Positions 14,521 through 32,047 of a DNA stretch of 64,000 nt are shown in pieces (position 1 is the stretch's first letter; each line of letters starts with the position of its first letter). The DNA lies in contig JAAOOA010000006.1 in NCBI GenBank assembly GCA_012861695.1, forward strand, positions 16,833,879 through 16,897,878, written 5' to 3'. A model generated the notes under the pieces. The model worked only from the letters and a program-made list of their open reading frames with translations, did no database searches and was not told where the DNA came from. The stretch comes from Trematomus loennbergii (lineage: Eukaryota > Chordata > Actinopteri > Perciformes > Nototheniidae). The translations under genes were made by a program, and so were the position numbers.

Positions 14521-17500
14521 ATGACCATCCATGTAGAGGGGCTTGTGGCTATCGCGATCTTCTATCTACTGATCCTGGTTGTGGGCATCTGGGCGGCATG
14601 GAAGAACAAACACTCCGGGGAGGCGGAGGGGACCAACCGCAGCGAGACCATCATGGTGGGAGGGAGAGACATCGGATTATTTGTCGGTGGATTTACCATG
14701 ACAGGTAAAGTTTGTATGTAATGCTCAATAAAACTGTGATTTTAGTAGGGATGTTTCTTTAAAAAAGGCTTTAAAGTTTATGTTGTGGCAATTTAGCACT
14801 CACAACAGGAAATAATGAAACAGAGGAATCAATAAAACACAAACACAGATATAGTTGATCAATTATTATTTCGTTGTACAACAATCAATAATAACGAGGA
14901 AAACATTACCTTTGCTCTCAAGCAGTGATAGTAATGCTCCAACAAAGTAGACATTTCACACAGTCTATATAGGTTTCTAAATGACACACGAACATTTCCC
15001 CTAACCATGTTTAACTACAGTAGCACACGAACATCATGTTTTCCAAATGGACGCACCAACATCAGAGCAACATGTATGTTCCAGATGTCGAAAGGTCATT
15101 ATCTCATGACGTCTTTAGGAGTCTTGCAGGATATGAATTTCCCCATTAACAACACATATCCGTATACGTTTGCACATGAACGCAAACACTTTTCTTTACA
15201 TTAACTAACACACGAACCTCTATAACGATGATTAGAATCTAATCAGCCTCTTTATACTTCCTCTCACATTGGGTCAGTTTGATTTAACGTGGGTACATCT
15301 GCTGATAATTGCAAAGACCATTGATAATTAGCAAAGAGACTCATGGGCCTCTTCTAAATCTGGAAACTGTAATTCAATAACATACAGTCATTATAGTTAT
15401 ATTGAGAAGGTCCAAGACTTGACATAACATTTGCATTGTAATCTCTAGACAAGTTTATTCTTTCCTTTTTTTGTACGCGTAAAGAATCAGATGTTTTTTG
15501 CTGAACAGAATTGTTTGAGTATTTTTGTTTTACTTAAATAAATGGCAATTAAACTCTGTTAGACTCTGTCATACATTTTGTAAGAACTTCTCAGATATCT
15601 CTACTCCTACTAAAATTGACAAGTTAAATGTTATTTTAAATCTGCGTTTTCTCCACTGACATGTTTCTTGTGTACGATTTTCCAGCGACCTGGGTTGGAG
15701 GAGGATATATAAATGGCACAGCTGAGTATGTGTATCTACCTGATTATGGCTTGGCTTGGGCACAAGCTCCCTTTGGATATGCCCTCAGCCTTGTTGTGGG
15801 TGAGTTGTTAAATCACTATAAAAACACATGCTTAATATTACTTGTGTTCAGGCGTATAACAATAGATTTTTGTTAGTTGTTTCTACGTTTATACATTTAA
15901 ACTTACCTAGTGACTACATACCTTATTGCAATTATTGAGGTGCTTATACTGTAAAACCGTCACTGGTGCCATTCATCCTTATAAGAGGGCTAACTCTAAC
16001 TCCCCTTGTTAAATCCTAAACCTGGTTTTCACTGTAGATTATCAGCCTCTGTTTTGTTTCATTATTAGTTTTGTCAATTTTAACAGATGAATTAAAAGAA
16101 ACTGTGCAAAATTAAGCCATTTGAATATACATGAGGGCAAACTTGAGTACAAGAGGCAGTTTAATCTAGACCTATGGCCTGTGGATGGCTGGTACCTTCT
16201 AATGTATCCACTCTTTGTCTCAGGTGGCCTTTTTTTCGCTAAGCCCATGCGCTCAAGAGGTTACGTCACCATGTTGGACCCCTTCCAGCAGATATATGGG
16301 AAACGTATGGGTGGACTCCTCTTCATACCTGCACTCATGGGAGAGATCTTCTGGTCTGCTGCCATCTTATCTGCCCTTGGTAAGTTTCTGTCAACAATAC
16401 AAAAAAGATTATTGTGGGCTCATATGATTAAAGTGAGTGTTGTCTATATGATGTTGCAGTGACCATAATACCTGTTTGCTCATGACCATAGGTGCCACTC
16501 TGAGTGTCATTGTGGACATCAACATCAAGATGTCAGTGGTTATCTCAGCTCTCATTGCAATCTTTTACACCCTGGTTGGAGGACTTTACTCTGTGGCCTA
16601 CACTGACGTGGTGCAGCTCATCTGTATCTTTATCGGCCTGGTACGTTTATGTTGAGCAGTAGTAAGAGTATTGATTGTCAATAGTGTCATTAGATTTGGT
16701 TCTTGAGTAGATGTATTACATTTCTTGCACAACATGTACTTTGACCTTGACCTTAAAAATGCTAAAACACTAATTTTCACATATGAAAGGTGCAAAGTGT
16801 GACAAAAATGAATTTGTGACAAATTCTCCAGAAGTTATTTTACCATTTTGCTTATAGGTATTTGGTGTTTATTGCTGTGCTTGTTTCTGGTTGTCTGCAG
16901 TGGATCAGTGTCCCTTTTGCTTTGACCAACCCCGCGGTGTCAGACATCACCGTTACTGCGGTGAAGCAGGTGTACCAGTCTCCTTGGAGAGGCAGCATCG
17001 GCAAGAACGACACCTGGGTCTGGATCGACAACTTCTGCCTCCTGGTACAGTCACCAGTTATTCACCTCTGAATTGTATAACCAATAATTGGTCTGCTTAC
17101 TAATTAACTAACTAACTAAATACTATCAAGTTGAGTAGACAGTCAGAGAATGAATCAGTCATTAAAAATGGAATATATTCCAGCTCTTTTCAAAATCAGT
17201 GGTTTCTTATGAAGAGGAATTGCATGCCCTCCTGTTAAATGTGTTTTCCAAAGTGTTTACTTTCCAGATTAAGAGTCTAAGGCTAAGTCCCAGTGAGGCA
17301 CATTTGTGAGTTTGGGCTATAAAGCCAAAAGAGAACTAAAGTTATGCGAGTGTTATTCACTGGTCTTTAAATGTGCTACAGATGCTTGGAGGAATACCCT
17401 GGCAGGTGTATTTCCAGAGGGTCCTGTCGGCTTCCTCGGCCACCTACGCCCAGGTCCTCTCCTTCCTGGCTGCTTTCGGGTGCCTGGTCATGGCCGTGCC

Positions 17501-19230
17501 CTCCGTTCTCATCGGGGCCATTGGGGCCTCCACAGGTTAGAGAGCTCACAGTCTGTGTTTGTGGTTGTTTTGGGGAGGGGGATGCTCTGGGTGGGTACAT
17601 GTTGCCCTTAGATCTAAAAAGAGCCTGGTAAATAGCAGCTGGTGCACCTCATCCATAATGAAGCAAGATGCCATTTAATAACCACACTGGCTGTGTAAAT
17701 ATTACATTAGAGGGAGGCAAGGGACCAAATTAGTGGTTTGATCTCCAGATTTCGAGGCGTAGGATTCCTCAGTGAACACCAGGATATACAACTTTATTTT
17801 GTCTCGTTTTATCATGAAATTAATAATCACAAGCAAACATTATTACACAATCGAAATGACACAGGTCTTGGTCAAGTTCAACCTTGCTTATATGTATTTC
17901 CAGTCAATTGTTTTTTACTTGAGTTTGATACTATTCTAAAACTGATTTCATGAGCATAAACATTGAAACAAAAAAAAATAGAAACTAAGTGAAAAATAAA
18001 TATTGCAATGCTAATAGTTGTGCATGTTTTGTAGCAATTGTATGTTTTACAATATGATGAGTAATCTAAGGCTTACATTGTATTTTACATAATAGTTAAT
18101 AGAATTTCCGAAAAATTGGAGAAGTTGGTTTCTCTGGAGGCGAGATTAATATTTATTTATGTCACAGTACATGTATACTAGGCACACTGGATATGTCATG
18201 TGATCTCTCTGTTGCTCAGACTGGAACCAGACGAGTTATGGGGCCATCGCTCCTAAAGATAGGGACCAAGCCGACATGATTCTACCCATCGTGCTCCAAC
18301 ATCTTTGCCCTCCATTCGTCTCTTTCTTCGGACTTGGTGCAGTGTCTGCAGCTGTCATGTCCTCCGCAGACTCATCCATCCTTTCAGCAAGCTCCATGTT
18401 TGCCAGGAACATCTACCAACTTGCTTTCAGACAGTCCGTAAGTACCTGTGTTTGCCCTGAAGTCATCTGAAGTTTTCTGTCAGAGTTTATACAGAACCCA
18501 TGTTTCTTTGACTGTCCTGCACATGTCACAATCCTTTCTTCATTCTTCTCTACCTCCTTAGGCGTCTGACCGTGAGATCGTATGGGTGATGCGCATCACT
18601 ATCTTTGTATTCGGTGGCCTTGCTACACTGATGGCGCTTGTGACCGGGACAGTTTACGGGCTGTGGTACCTGAGCTCAGATCTGGTTTACGTCATCATCT
18701 TCCCCCAGCTGATCAGCGTGCTCTTTGTCAAAGGCACCAACACGTACGGCTCTGTGGCTGCCTACCTGTTCGGCATGCTGCTGCGTATAGGTGGAGGTGA
18801 GCCCTACCTGCGGATGCCCCCTTTCATTTATTACCCTGGATGGACCACTGAGCAGAGGATACACCACATGACCGGAGAGATGGAGGATGTGGTTGTCCAG
18901 AAGTTCCCCTTTAAGACCGTCTCCATGTTGGCCTCCTTTCTGGGTAACGTTGCTGTCTCCTACCTGGCAAAGTACCTGTTTGAGAGCGGCAAGATTTCAC
19001 ACAAATACGACTTCCTGGATGCAGTGGTGTCCAAGCACAGTGGAGAGATTATGGATAAGACGACGCTTGTGACCCGTGGAAACAACATTGGGCTGTCGGA
19101 GATGGCGCCCGTCAAACCGCGGCTGAGCGTGACCTTGGCGGCGGCCTTCAAACGGCGAGACACACTGGCGGCTGAAACAGTGGAGGAGGAGGATGAGTCC
19201 AGCCCTGATTCCTCCCACCATGATGAATAA
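14521..19230 (+). CDS. slc5a7: High-affinity choline transporter CHT1
   Basis: Sodium- and chloride-coupled choline importer of cholinergic nerve terminals, the rate-limiting step for acetylcholine synthesis. Coding exons: 14521-14704, 15686-15799, 16224-16379, 16492-16640, 16901-17044, 17382-17535, 18220-18437, 18562-19230. All junctions are in phase and give 595 aa, close to the about 580 of mammalian CHT1. The protein opens [19 protein letters not shown], the first of many hydrophobic segments of the SLC5 fold. It contains [70 protein letters not shown] and [10 protein letters not shown], all typical of CHT. The acidic cytoplasmic tail carries KTTLV, near where the family has a dileucine-like endocytosis signal, and ends in a Glu/Asp/Ser/His-rich stretch. 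Teleosts may have two copies; which one this is cannot be told. Confidence 0.97.
14705..15685. other. slc5a7 intron 1 (coding)
   Basis: Contains three spaced copies of an ACACGAAC motif (about 14985, 15026, 15211) but no exon or transposon that I recognise. Confidence 0.5.
17536..18219. other. slc5a7 intron before exon 7
   Basis: AT-rich, no recognisable element. The acceptor GTTGCTCAG ends at 18219. Confidence 0.6.
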
Positions 19231-20490
19231 TGACAATCTCAGGATGTTATTTAAAAAAGAAAAAAACTTGAGAGTGAACTGTCAGAGAACTGGTTACTCT
19301 GTCTGACCTTCCAAAAAGAAAAAGGACGAGCAAACATCCGCCCTTGGGACTACAGAAGTACCACAACCAGCATGTGGTAATACCAGCCACATGGCGGATG
19401 TATAAAGTAGCAGCCTGCTAATGTCAGGACATGAAGTTCTCTTTCTGTGAAATACATCAAGCATTCACTCATATAGTACTTAGATAGTAGGGTGTACAGC
19501 ATCCGTTTTGATTGGTCGACTTAAAGAAAACTGTCTTATTTTAAATTATGTTCTTCCTTATTTATCACTAAGAAAAAAGCAGATCAAACTGGAGGAGACG
19601 TGAGTGCAGATAAAGATGCTGCATGCAGTTTCTACAGAGGAGAAGTAGTGCAATATTTGATGAGGTAGGAAATGGCAAGTATTTAACAAGAAGCAAGTGA
19701 TGGCACAAGCATAGTTGGAAGGTGGAGGGTTTACTGTATGTACCACATCAATAAAAGCAATAACACATACACATAGTTTGAACGCCTGTTCAAAATAGGA
19801 TTGTGAGAGTGGAAGGAAAAAAGGAAAAGGAAAACAAAAGTAAGAAAAACCCTCAACTCATTAAGTTTGATACAGTTTTGACAGGCTTATTCACAAAAAC
19901 TGGTAAACACATGATGACTGTGAATCAGGAAAGAAACAATCATTGTATTAAGCTAAGTAGAAAATATACAAGTAGTAAGAGTAGTTGACTTGAAGCATTA
20001 GCTGATATTCTCTTTAATGTCAGGTGTAGATTTTATTCATAACTATCAGTGTAAATTAGTGTTTAAAATGATCTTATATTAAGCTGCCTTAATGAAGCTC
20101 GTAAAAACAGAAAGTTGAATTCCCACAGTTCTGACAGGACTCTGGCTCTGAACAAAGACTTGAATATGAATGTAACCTCTACAAAAAGATCTCAATATAT
20201 CGAGTAGTGAACTTCTACTGCTGTTTGTGTATGTTTTTTTGTGATTTTGCAAAGTCAAGCAGTAGCTATTGTAAACAATGTGGCGGCAGGTCCTGCTTCA
20301 CGTATATTTCAGCAGTACAGAATATTTTCACTGTGAAGTGTATGTTTGTATAAATATGGAGAATAATACATAGATAACAAATTATGCTGTTTAAAAATGT
20401 TCATATAAGATAGAAAGGATGCTGTCTAAATGTTTATTTATTTTTGATGTCATAAAAGATGAAACAATAAAAAAAGAACAAAATATTTCA
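19231..20490 (+). other. slc5a7 3' untranslated region
   Basis: AT-rich sequence after the TAA at 19228-19230. AATAAA occurs at 19750-19755 and 20466-20471; the second is followed by an A-rich stretch. Either could set the transcript end. Confidence 0.5.
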
Positions 20491-22581
20491 GGAAAATATA
20501 TAAATTCTACTTTTGGAGCAAGATAAAATTGGTATGACACATTTCTTCTTCTGACAAACACTGAATACTGGAGTCATTATGTTATCTAATTTATTTTAAA
20601 ATTATTTAAACATTTTAATTAATTAAAATGATATTTCTTAGCTGTTTATTGGTGGTGATGCTGAAACATGAAAAACATCGTAGACGAGAATGTGAGGCAT
20701 GGGATGACTTTGAACAAAGCTATGTTGACTTGTGTTTAACCAATCATTTTACTGTTGGATTGTCGTATGTTTTTAAACTTAACTTTAAAGGTACAATTAT
20801 CTTGAGAGAAAGAGCAATTATCAGATTTTGCTGTCCTAGTCTGTAATTATTGTACGGCCCTGTTAGAGGGTCCTTGTTTAAAAGGGATATATTTTTCCAT
20901 ATTTTATTGTTAAGCTTAAAATATTGTATCTCAAGCTTCAGACTTATTGTTATTGTAAAACATGTATATGCATTTTTTAGGTTAACATATTTCTTTAGAA
21001 AAAGGTTGCATTTGCAGGCGGCCCCAGCTCTTCTTGTCTGTCGGGCCCTTCAGCTAGCTGGATGGTAGGCGGACAATGAGAACATGTCCGAAAACGTGAC
21101 TGAAATTACAATCGCTTGGCTTGCATCTTTGTTCCTCTCCACGGCCACAGTGAAAGACGGCATCTTAAAATAGCTCTGCTCTCTGGTTATTTACATTACC
21201 TTAAGTGCTGTACTCTCTCGTCTGGGACTCGGGGAGGAGCCATGAGGCGGGGGGTGGGGCAGGAAAGGCAGGAAAGATGGACTTGGGCAGGGGGGTTAGA
21301 AGGGTTGTAGCTTACTGGCACCCGTTACCATAAAATCCACCAACGGATGCGCAGGAATGACGCAGGTGCCCCACCCATCCACCGCACCTCCTCCCTCCAT
21401 CACTGGTGTCCTTTGTGACGTCCTTGAGAACTAAGAGCAATCCCGTAAAAAGAGCAGAGGGTGGAGGAAGGGAGAGTGTCCCATCTCCATTCATAGAAAG
21501 TGCCTCAGAGAGCACTCATGATAATTAACAATTATGAAGGAAAACGGTCGCTTGTCCAAAAGTCAATCCATTTATTCAAGGCTTTGCGGGTGAGGGGGAG
21601 AACGTTGGGGGATGGCGTTTACTTTCTTCTAGAGAGCATTTGGATGTGAACCAAAACAGATGTAATCGTGTATAACTACTGGATATATTTAGAATGTCCT
21701 ATGATGTCTTTCCAGCAGTCATTGATAATGCCAGTGAACACTTTTGTTCTACATGTTCAAATTCTTTGGGCCTTTTTGTTTGTCTTTTCTTCTACCAAAG
21801 CTAATATTTACTTTATTTAACAGTAAGAACTCCAGATTATGTCATTTTGCTTTCGTATTTATTAAATTAAAGTTGAGTCACTCAACTGGTTAAAGACCAT
21901 GAAAGTTACCCCTTCAAACCTCTCGCACATATGTTTTGGTATTCTTGGACAGGTGGAATATTGTTTATTATATGATGTACTTATATCAGAAAGGAGAACC
22001 AGCTGACTTTAACTCTGGCTGATGGAATCTGAAAATGAACCTTTTTTCTTTCACTAACTTTTTATCTGCTACAGCTGTCTATTTTATATTCCCAGACTAT
22101 CCTCAGAAGATAAGAAGGAATTCTTGGAATCAAGATCCCATTCGAGCACTTTTCCTCAACGAGGACATGACGAGATGAGATTAAAGAGCAGACCGTGCAG
22201 TCAGATATACATCTAGCATGCTGGAGTCAGGCTACCTTCAGAGAGAGGACTTGAAGCAAGGAGACTGTCCAGGTATCACACTGCTGGCTGCTGATTTGTA
22301 ATCTGAAATATTTTTTATTTAACTCAGACCCACATTTGCCCTTTTACCAGCCTGAGCACCTGTGGTAAATCTAGCTAATTTCAACTATCAGACTAGGCTA
22401 CCACGTTACATAAATGAGGTCAACATAATAGCATCAACAAAAATAATTAAAAAAATTAATTCCATTGCAACAATGCCTGAAATATTACCATGAACTCAAC
22501 AACATTTTCATTTAAGGACTACACAGTAGAACAATAAACATTCCCTACAATATCATAGTAGAAAATGTAGTTTTAGTTTAA
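20491..22581. other. Intergenic region with a GC-richer block
   Basis: About 21010-21640 is clearly GC-richer than its flanks and not low-complexity. I could not read a protein from it. A possible orphan exon at 22096-22272 is described in the findings. Confidence 0.4.
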
Positions 22582-23046
22582 AGGGGCACTCCACCAATTG
22601 AAGACGTGACGCTCAGCTTACTAATCATAAGAACAGTTGCATAATGCCTGCAATATAAACTGGCCGTATGCAGTATGAAAAATGGAAATGTACCTGGCAG
22701 GGACTGCTCATGAAAGACACTATTTAATCACAAACAGTTTAAGTATCCTACAATTTTGGAGAATGACTCATACAAGCAGACACAAAAAATCTATATACCT
22801 CTACCTCTCCTGCTCCCATTTTTTCCTTTCTTTAAGGGGCCTTAAGCTACCACATCATACTTGTGCAAGTTGCATACCGGGGTGTGATTGGATTCCACAT
22901 CTGGGTGTCACAAAATCCTGCTTATATATGCAGAGAAAATGTTCTACGTCAGCAGATCCAAACATCCATCATTCGGCACAGTGAGGGTCAAACATCGAAA
23001 TGAATGAACAATATCTTTAACTCGTGTTTTAAGTTGAGGGGGTGCT
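22582..23046. mobile_element. TTAA-flanked non-autonomous DNA transposon
   Basis: The left end AGGGGCACTCCACC follows TTAA at 22578-22581. The right end GAGGGGGTGCT precedes TTAA at 23047-23050. The ends are imperfect inverted repeats and the TTAA flanks look like a target duplication, as in piggyBac or Kolobok-type insertions. The left terminus is one I associate with an abundant teleost repeat. No transposase is encoded in the 465 bp. Confidence 0.65.
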
Positions 23047-24180
23047 TTAAATGTATTATTGTAAGTACAGAAACAGTTAAAAATGTGTGATTTGAACAGG
23101 ATGTATGTAGAGCATCGAACATGGTTTCCTAATCAGATTGTCTCTTCTCCAGAAATCGTGACACACGGCAGCTCATATCTCATCTGGCTGAGGCACCATC
23201 ACATTGGCGGGGCCACTATTTATGTCCCTCTTAAGTAATGTCCCCTGTAATGTAATTGCAAGGCATCTAATTGAAACATCGGAGGAGAGGGAGGGATGCA
23301 GAAGAAGAAGAATTGATGTAGGTTTCAAAGGGATATATGACAAGTGTGTGGTAAATGTAGAAGAAAAATATTTGGCACAGACATCATGTCATGTCTAATT
23401 GTTTCCCACATATCTCTCCATCTCTTCCATTAGTCCCTCCAAGCAACTGAGGACCATCTTTAGCAAAATGAATGTAGCGACTGCTCTAATTCAATCAGCC
23501 CGAGACTTAATTATAGGACCAGCCTTGTTTTGCTCGGGCCGGCTGCAGGTAGAACCGTCTGGGGCTCACCGAGAGGAAGAGGCGACTGCTCCTCAAACCG
23601 CAAACCCCTCTGAGTCTAAATGAGTCCGAGCCATGAATCAGCTTCTCTCATTGGGAATTAGAGCTGTGACTAAAACAGTTACTCAGATCCTCAGAGACTA
23701 GATTTTACAAGTCATTAGGTTCATGGACGTATGAGAGTCAGTGGTGCAGGGATTGAGAATGAGACACAAAAAAGAGCTTTTGCATTAGAAGTTCGATTTC
23801 ATAAGGGGCTACAGATATGTATTTGCTCAAATATATTTCTGCAAGAGTTTCACTTTGTTTCACATTACCCTCTTGCGTAGCCTTGCCAAATAACTCACAT
23901 TTTGCCATTTCAGATGCCGGCAGTGGAGGAATTTAAAAGTAAAACAATTAATTTCCTTTTGATACCTGTCAAAATGTTGCAATATCTTGTTAGCTGTTAG
24001 TGTCAAGTCAATTAGGGTTTACAAAAAATTGCTTTACATTTTTACAATTTGATTATACAATTGATCACCAACTTACAAATTATTATAATGTTAATTGCTT
24101 GATTTCTTAAACCCAAATGTTAGGGTTGAATCAGAACAGAGAAGATGAATTGATGCAGTTAAAACTATAATATTGCTGTA
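23047..24180. other. Intergenic region; 23150-23640 possible conserved non-coding block
   Basis: The stretch 23150-23640 is of mixed composition, with GGCGGGGCC, repeated TAATTG-type cores and a GCTCGGGCCGGCTGCAGG segment in an AT-rich setting. It is open for 74 codons at 23399-23623, but the reading shows no family. Conservation cannot be tested here. Confidence 0.3.
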
Positions 24181-24184
24181 TTAA

Positions 24185-24564
24185 AGGTGGGGTAGGTAAT
24201 TTTGGAGAAACCAGCTCGAGTGCGCTAGAATTTGAAAATACACAGCCGGAAGAAATCTGCTACTTCCTTACAGAGCCCCTCCTCCAACACACACAAACGC
24301 ACACATGACCAATGAGGGCACGAGATAAGTTTGTGCACAGATGGAAGGCTGACAGGCAGGTAGGCCATCCAGTTTTTTAGCCGGGCCGACTAAAATGATT
24401 GGTCGTGCTTTTTACAGTACTACGGCTTCCACAGATGAATTTTTTTAATGGATTTTTTGTCAAAGCACTTAAGATATTCAGTGCTATCGGATGTTAAGAG
24501 CATTCCATGGAATATAACAAAAAGTGTATCTCGAGCCGGTTTCTCAAACTTACCTACCCCACCT
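24185..24564. mobile_element. 380-bp MITE with TTAA target duplication (copy 1)
   Basis: The element has inverted termini of about 37 bp, starting AGGTGGGGTAGGTAA and ending TTACCTACCCCACCT, flanked by TTAA at 24181-24184 and 24565-24568. A second copy at 58377-58754 matches it along its whole length with scattered differences. No coding capacity. Confidence 0.85.
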
Positions 24565-25028
24565 TTAATGTAGGATTTACTGTGAAAAGGTCAACTCTAG
24601 ACTGTTTTAACCATATTAACAATAATACAACATATTTGATTAACAAAATGAAAACTTATTATTTACAGTATGGGAATCAGTTACTTCCTTACAAAAATAA
24701 TTTAATTATGAAAATCTTATTGTTAAAATGTGGTAATAAACATGCAAACAGTTCACATACAGATGCTTTCAATTGTGTGCTAGGTGACATTTCAAGGCCA
24801 AATTAAGAAATGTTGCATATTGTTTTGAAAATTGAGCCAAAGCAACTGTAACAGATGCATGTGAACATGTATGTATACAGACTTGTCATATGAAGGCTGT
24901 CCTGCCGTACATCATGTCCCCCTTCAGACCTTCTCTTTTCTAAAGACAGCGAGAAAGGGGCGGCTGGATGGACGGTCAATTTCCCATCCCATAGAAAGTC
25001 AGTGGGGAGAATAATGTACCATCTAAAC
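24565..25028. other. Intergenic AT-rich sequence
   Basis: No gene or repeat recognised between the MITE and the first CA array. Confidence 0.5.
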
Positions 25029-25157
25029 ACACACACACACACACACACACAACACACACACACACACACCACACACACACACACACACACACCCACACAC
25101 ACACACACACACACCACACACACACACACACAAAAGCACACACACACAAAAGCACAC
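25029..25157. repeat. (CA)n microsatellite, interrupted
   Basis: CA array with five single-base interruptions (AACACA, CCACAC, CCCACA type) and two AAAGCACA breaks at the end. Confidence 0.97.
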
Positions 25158-25680
25158 ATTAGCCCCACGGGACTTGTTCACTCCCAGAATGAAGACGTTA
25201 AGGGAGGGAGGGTGGACGGGACCCACGTGAACTATTCACATGCACACAAGGGCCCTCGTGGTGGTGAAGGGTGGGGGGTTCATGACACAAAGTAACATGG
25301 CCTTAAGGTTTGGACGAAAGAGAAATCAAGATATGTTTTTATTGTAAGTCCATCACATCGGGGATTTGGTTTCAGATTTTGGTTTCGACAGTGTAACATT
25401 GATTTGTTGTAGGTTTAATGTAGGAGGTTCCGCGTTAAGGGACTGTAATGGTGAAGCACAAGAGAAGAAACAAAGGACAAAGACAGGAAGAAAATGTTAG
25501 GACAGTTGTCGTGCCTCTTAGCTCATCACGACGCACATCCAGCCTCGAGCCCCGCCCGGTGTGTTTGAACGTCTTTAGTATCACGATCAGTGCCATGGCT
25601 AAGTCTGAGCCAGAGGATCCATTAGAGCTGATTGAAGAGCACAAGGGTACAGACGTAACCCTGAGAGAAGGTGACAAGAA

Positions 25681-25756
25681 CACACACACGCACACGCACA
25701 TGCACATGCACACGCACACACACACACACGCACACGCACATGCACACACACACACA
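25681..25756. repeat. (CA)n / (CACG) / (CATG) compound microsatellite
   Basis: CA repeat with regular CG and TG substitutions, giving alternating ACACGCACACGCACATGCAC patterns. Confidence 0.95.
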
Positions 25757-25969
25757 ACCTTACAGTCCAGTCGAGTCACATAACGCACAAGTTAAATTAC
25801 AGCAACAAGCAACACATTTATGTCACGCCATGTAAAGACACACATACATGAGCATAGGGATGACCACAATAACGACAATATGCACCAAACAACTCATTTA
25901 AATATACACAAAGACACACAAAGTCAAGACACCGCCAGCTGACCTACAAAAAGAAGCTAAAAGGTCCAG

Positions 25970-26112
<143 letters not shown>

Positions 26113-26369
26113 GTCCCCATGGAATCAATTATTACATCTCAGAGTTATAACTTGGTTTGACGTTTGGTTTAGGTTAGTCTCCATAAATGTAAGTCAATGT
26201 TATGACCTCTAAAATGGCAGACACACGACTTTATGATTTATTAATCTGCTAGTGCATATTTCGTATACTGACCCTAGATGAGAAAAGCAGCTGTAAATGT
26301 ATCTGAACTGAGCAGCTCTGCAAAACCTGTCAAGATTGGTTGAATAATATTTAGAAGTTCTGCTAGATT

Positions 26370-27140
<771 letters not shown>

Positions 27141-27144
27141 CCAT

Positions 27145-27760
27145 GCTACCAACATCATTGTACTCGTTAATGGTCTCCTGTTAGTTAAACTGCACCAATA
27201 CGTTTGAAAAAATAATGAATTTGCTTTGTTTTGCTGAACATTTTTATTGAAAACAGTTAATTACTTTCCCGTCTGTTATTCAGTAAAATGCTAGCAAAAT
27301 CATTTCACACATTAATGTTCTCCCACTGGTTGTATATCATTTTTAAGAAATAAGCTTTTTCAAACATTTAAATAATTGTTTGTTTTGGGAAACATTGAAT
27401 AACTCCACTTTTATACATTCAAGTTCTACCAACACCACTTAGCACATTAACTGTCTCCTGTTTGTCAACAACAACACCAATTGGTTTGGAAAAATATGCT
27501 TTGCTTAATTTTGTTGAACATTGTTTATGTCTGTCATACAGTAAAACGCTAGCAAAACACATTTATGGACTACCAGTGGTCAAACTACAACACTTAATTT
27601 GAAGAAATATGCTTTTAAATAATTGTAATATTTATTTTATTTTTTGAAATATTTAATAACTCCACTGTTAGACATTCAAGTGCTGCCAAAATCACCTAGC
27701 ACATAAGTCTCCTGCGTTATACTAAGTTCGGAGAAATGTGCTTTCCCTATTTTTGGTGAT
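27145..27760. repeat. Degenerate tandem repeat, unit about 125-145 bp
   Basis: Five diverged units start at about 27145, 27290, 27425, 27548 and 27682. Each opens with a GCTA/G(C)CAA(A)ATCA-type box. Four of them then carry CACATTAA...TCTCC, and most end in GAAATATGCTTT before an AT-rich spacer. Spacings are 145, 135, 123 and 134 bp. Confidence 0.7.
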
Positions 27761-28033
27761 TGTTTTGTGGAAAATATTCAATAACTTCTGAACTAGAGGG
27801 TTTTCTGTCTTTGGTTGTGTAAGAGAGGAGTAGGTTCACTGGAGAGGAGGTGAGAGGGGGAGACAAACCATGGATGATGGGCCGGGTGCTTTAGAGAGCA
27901 CAGAGACAGTGTTGATGGGGTCAGGCTCGAGCACACTGCAGACTGACAGTGTTTGGCTGGGTGTCACATCAGGACGCAGCGTTATGTCACAGGCAGAAGG
28001 TCACATGATTGCTCACAGTCGTAATACAGCATT

Positions 28034-32047
<4,014 letters not shown>

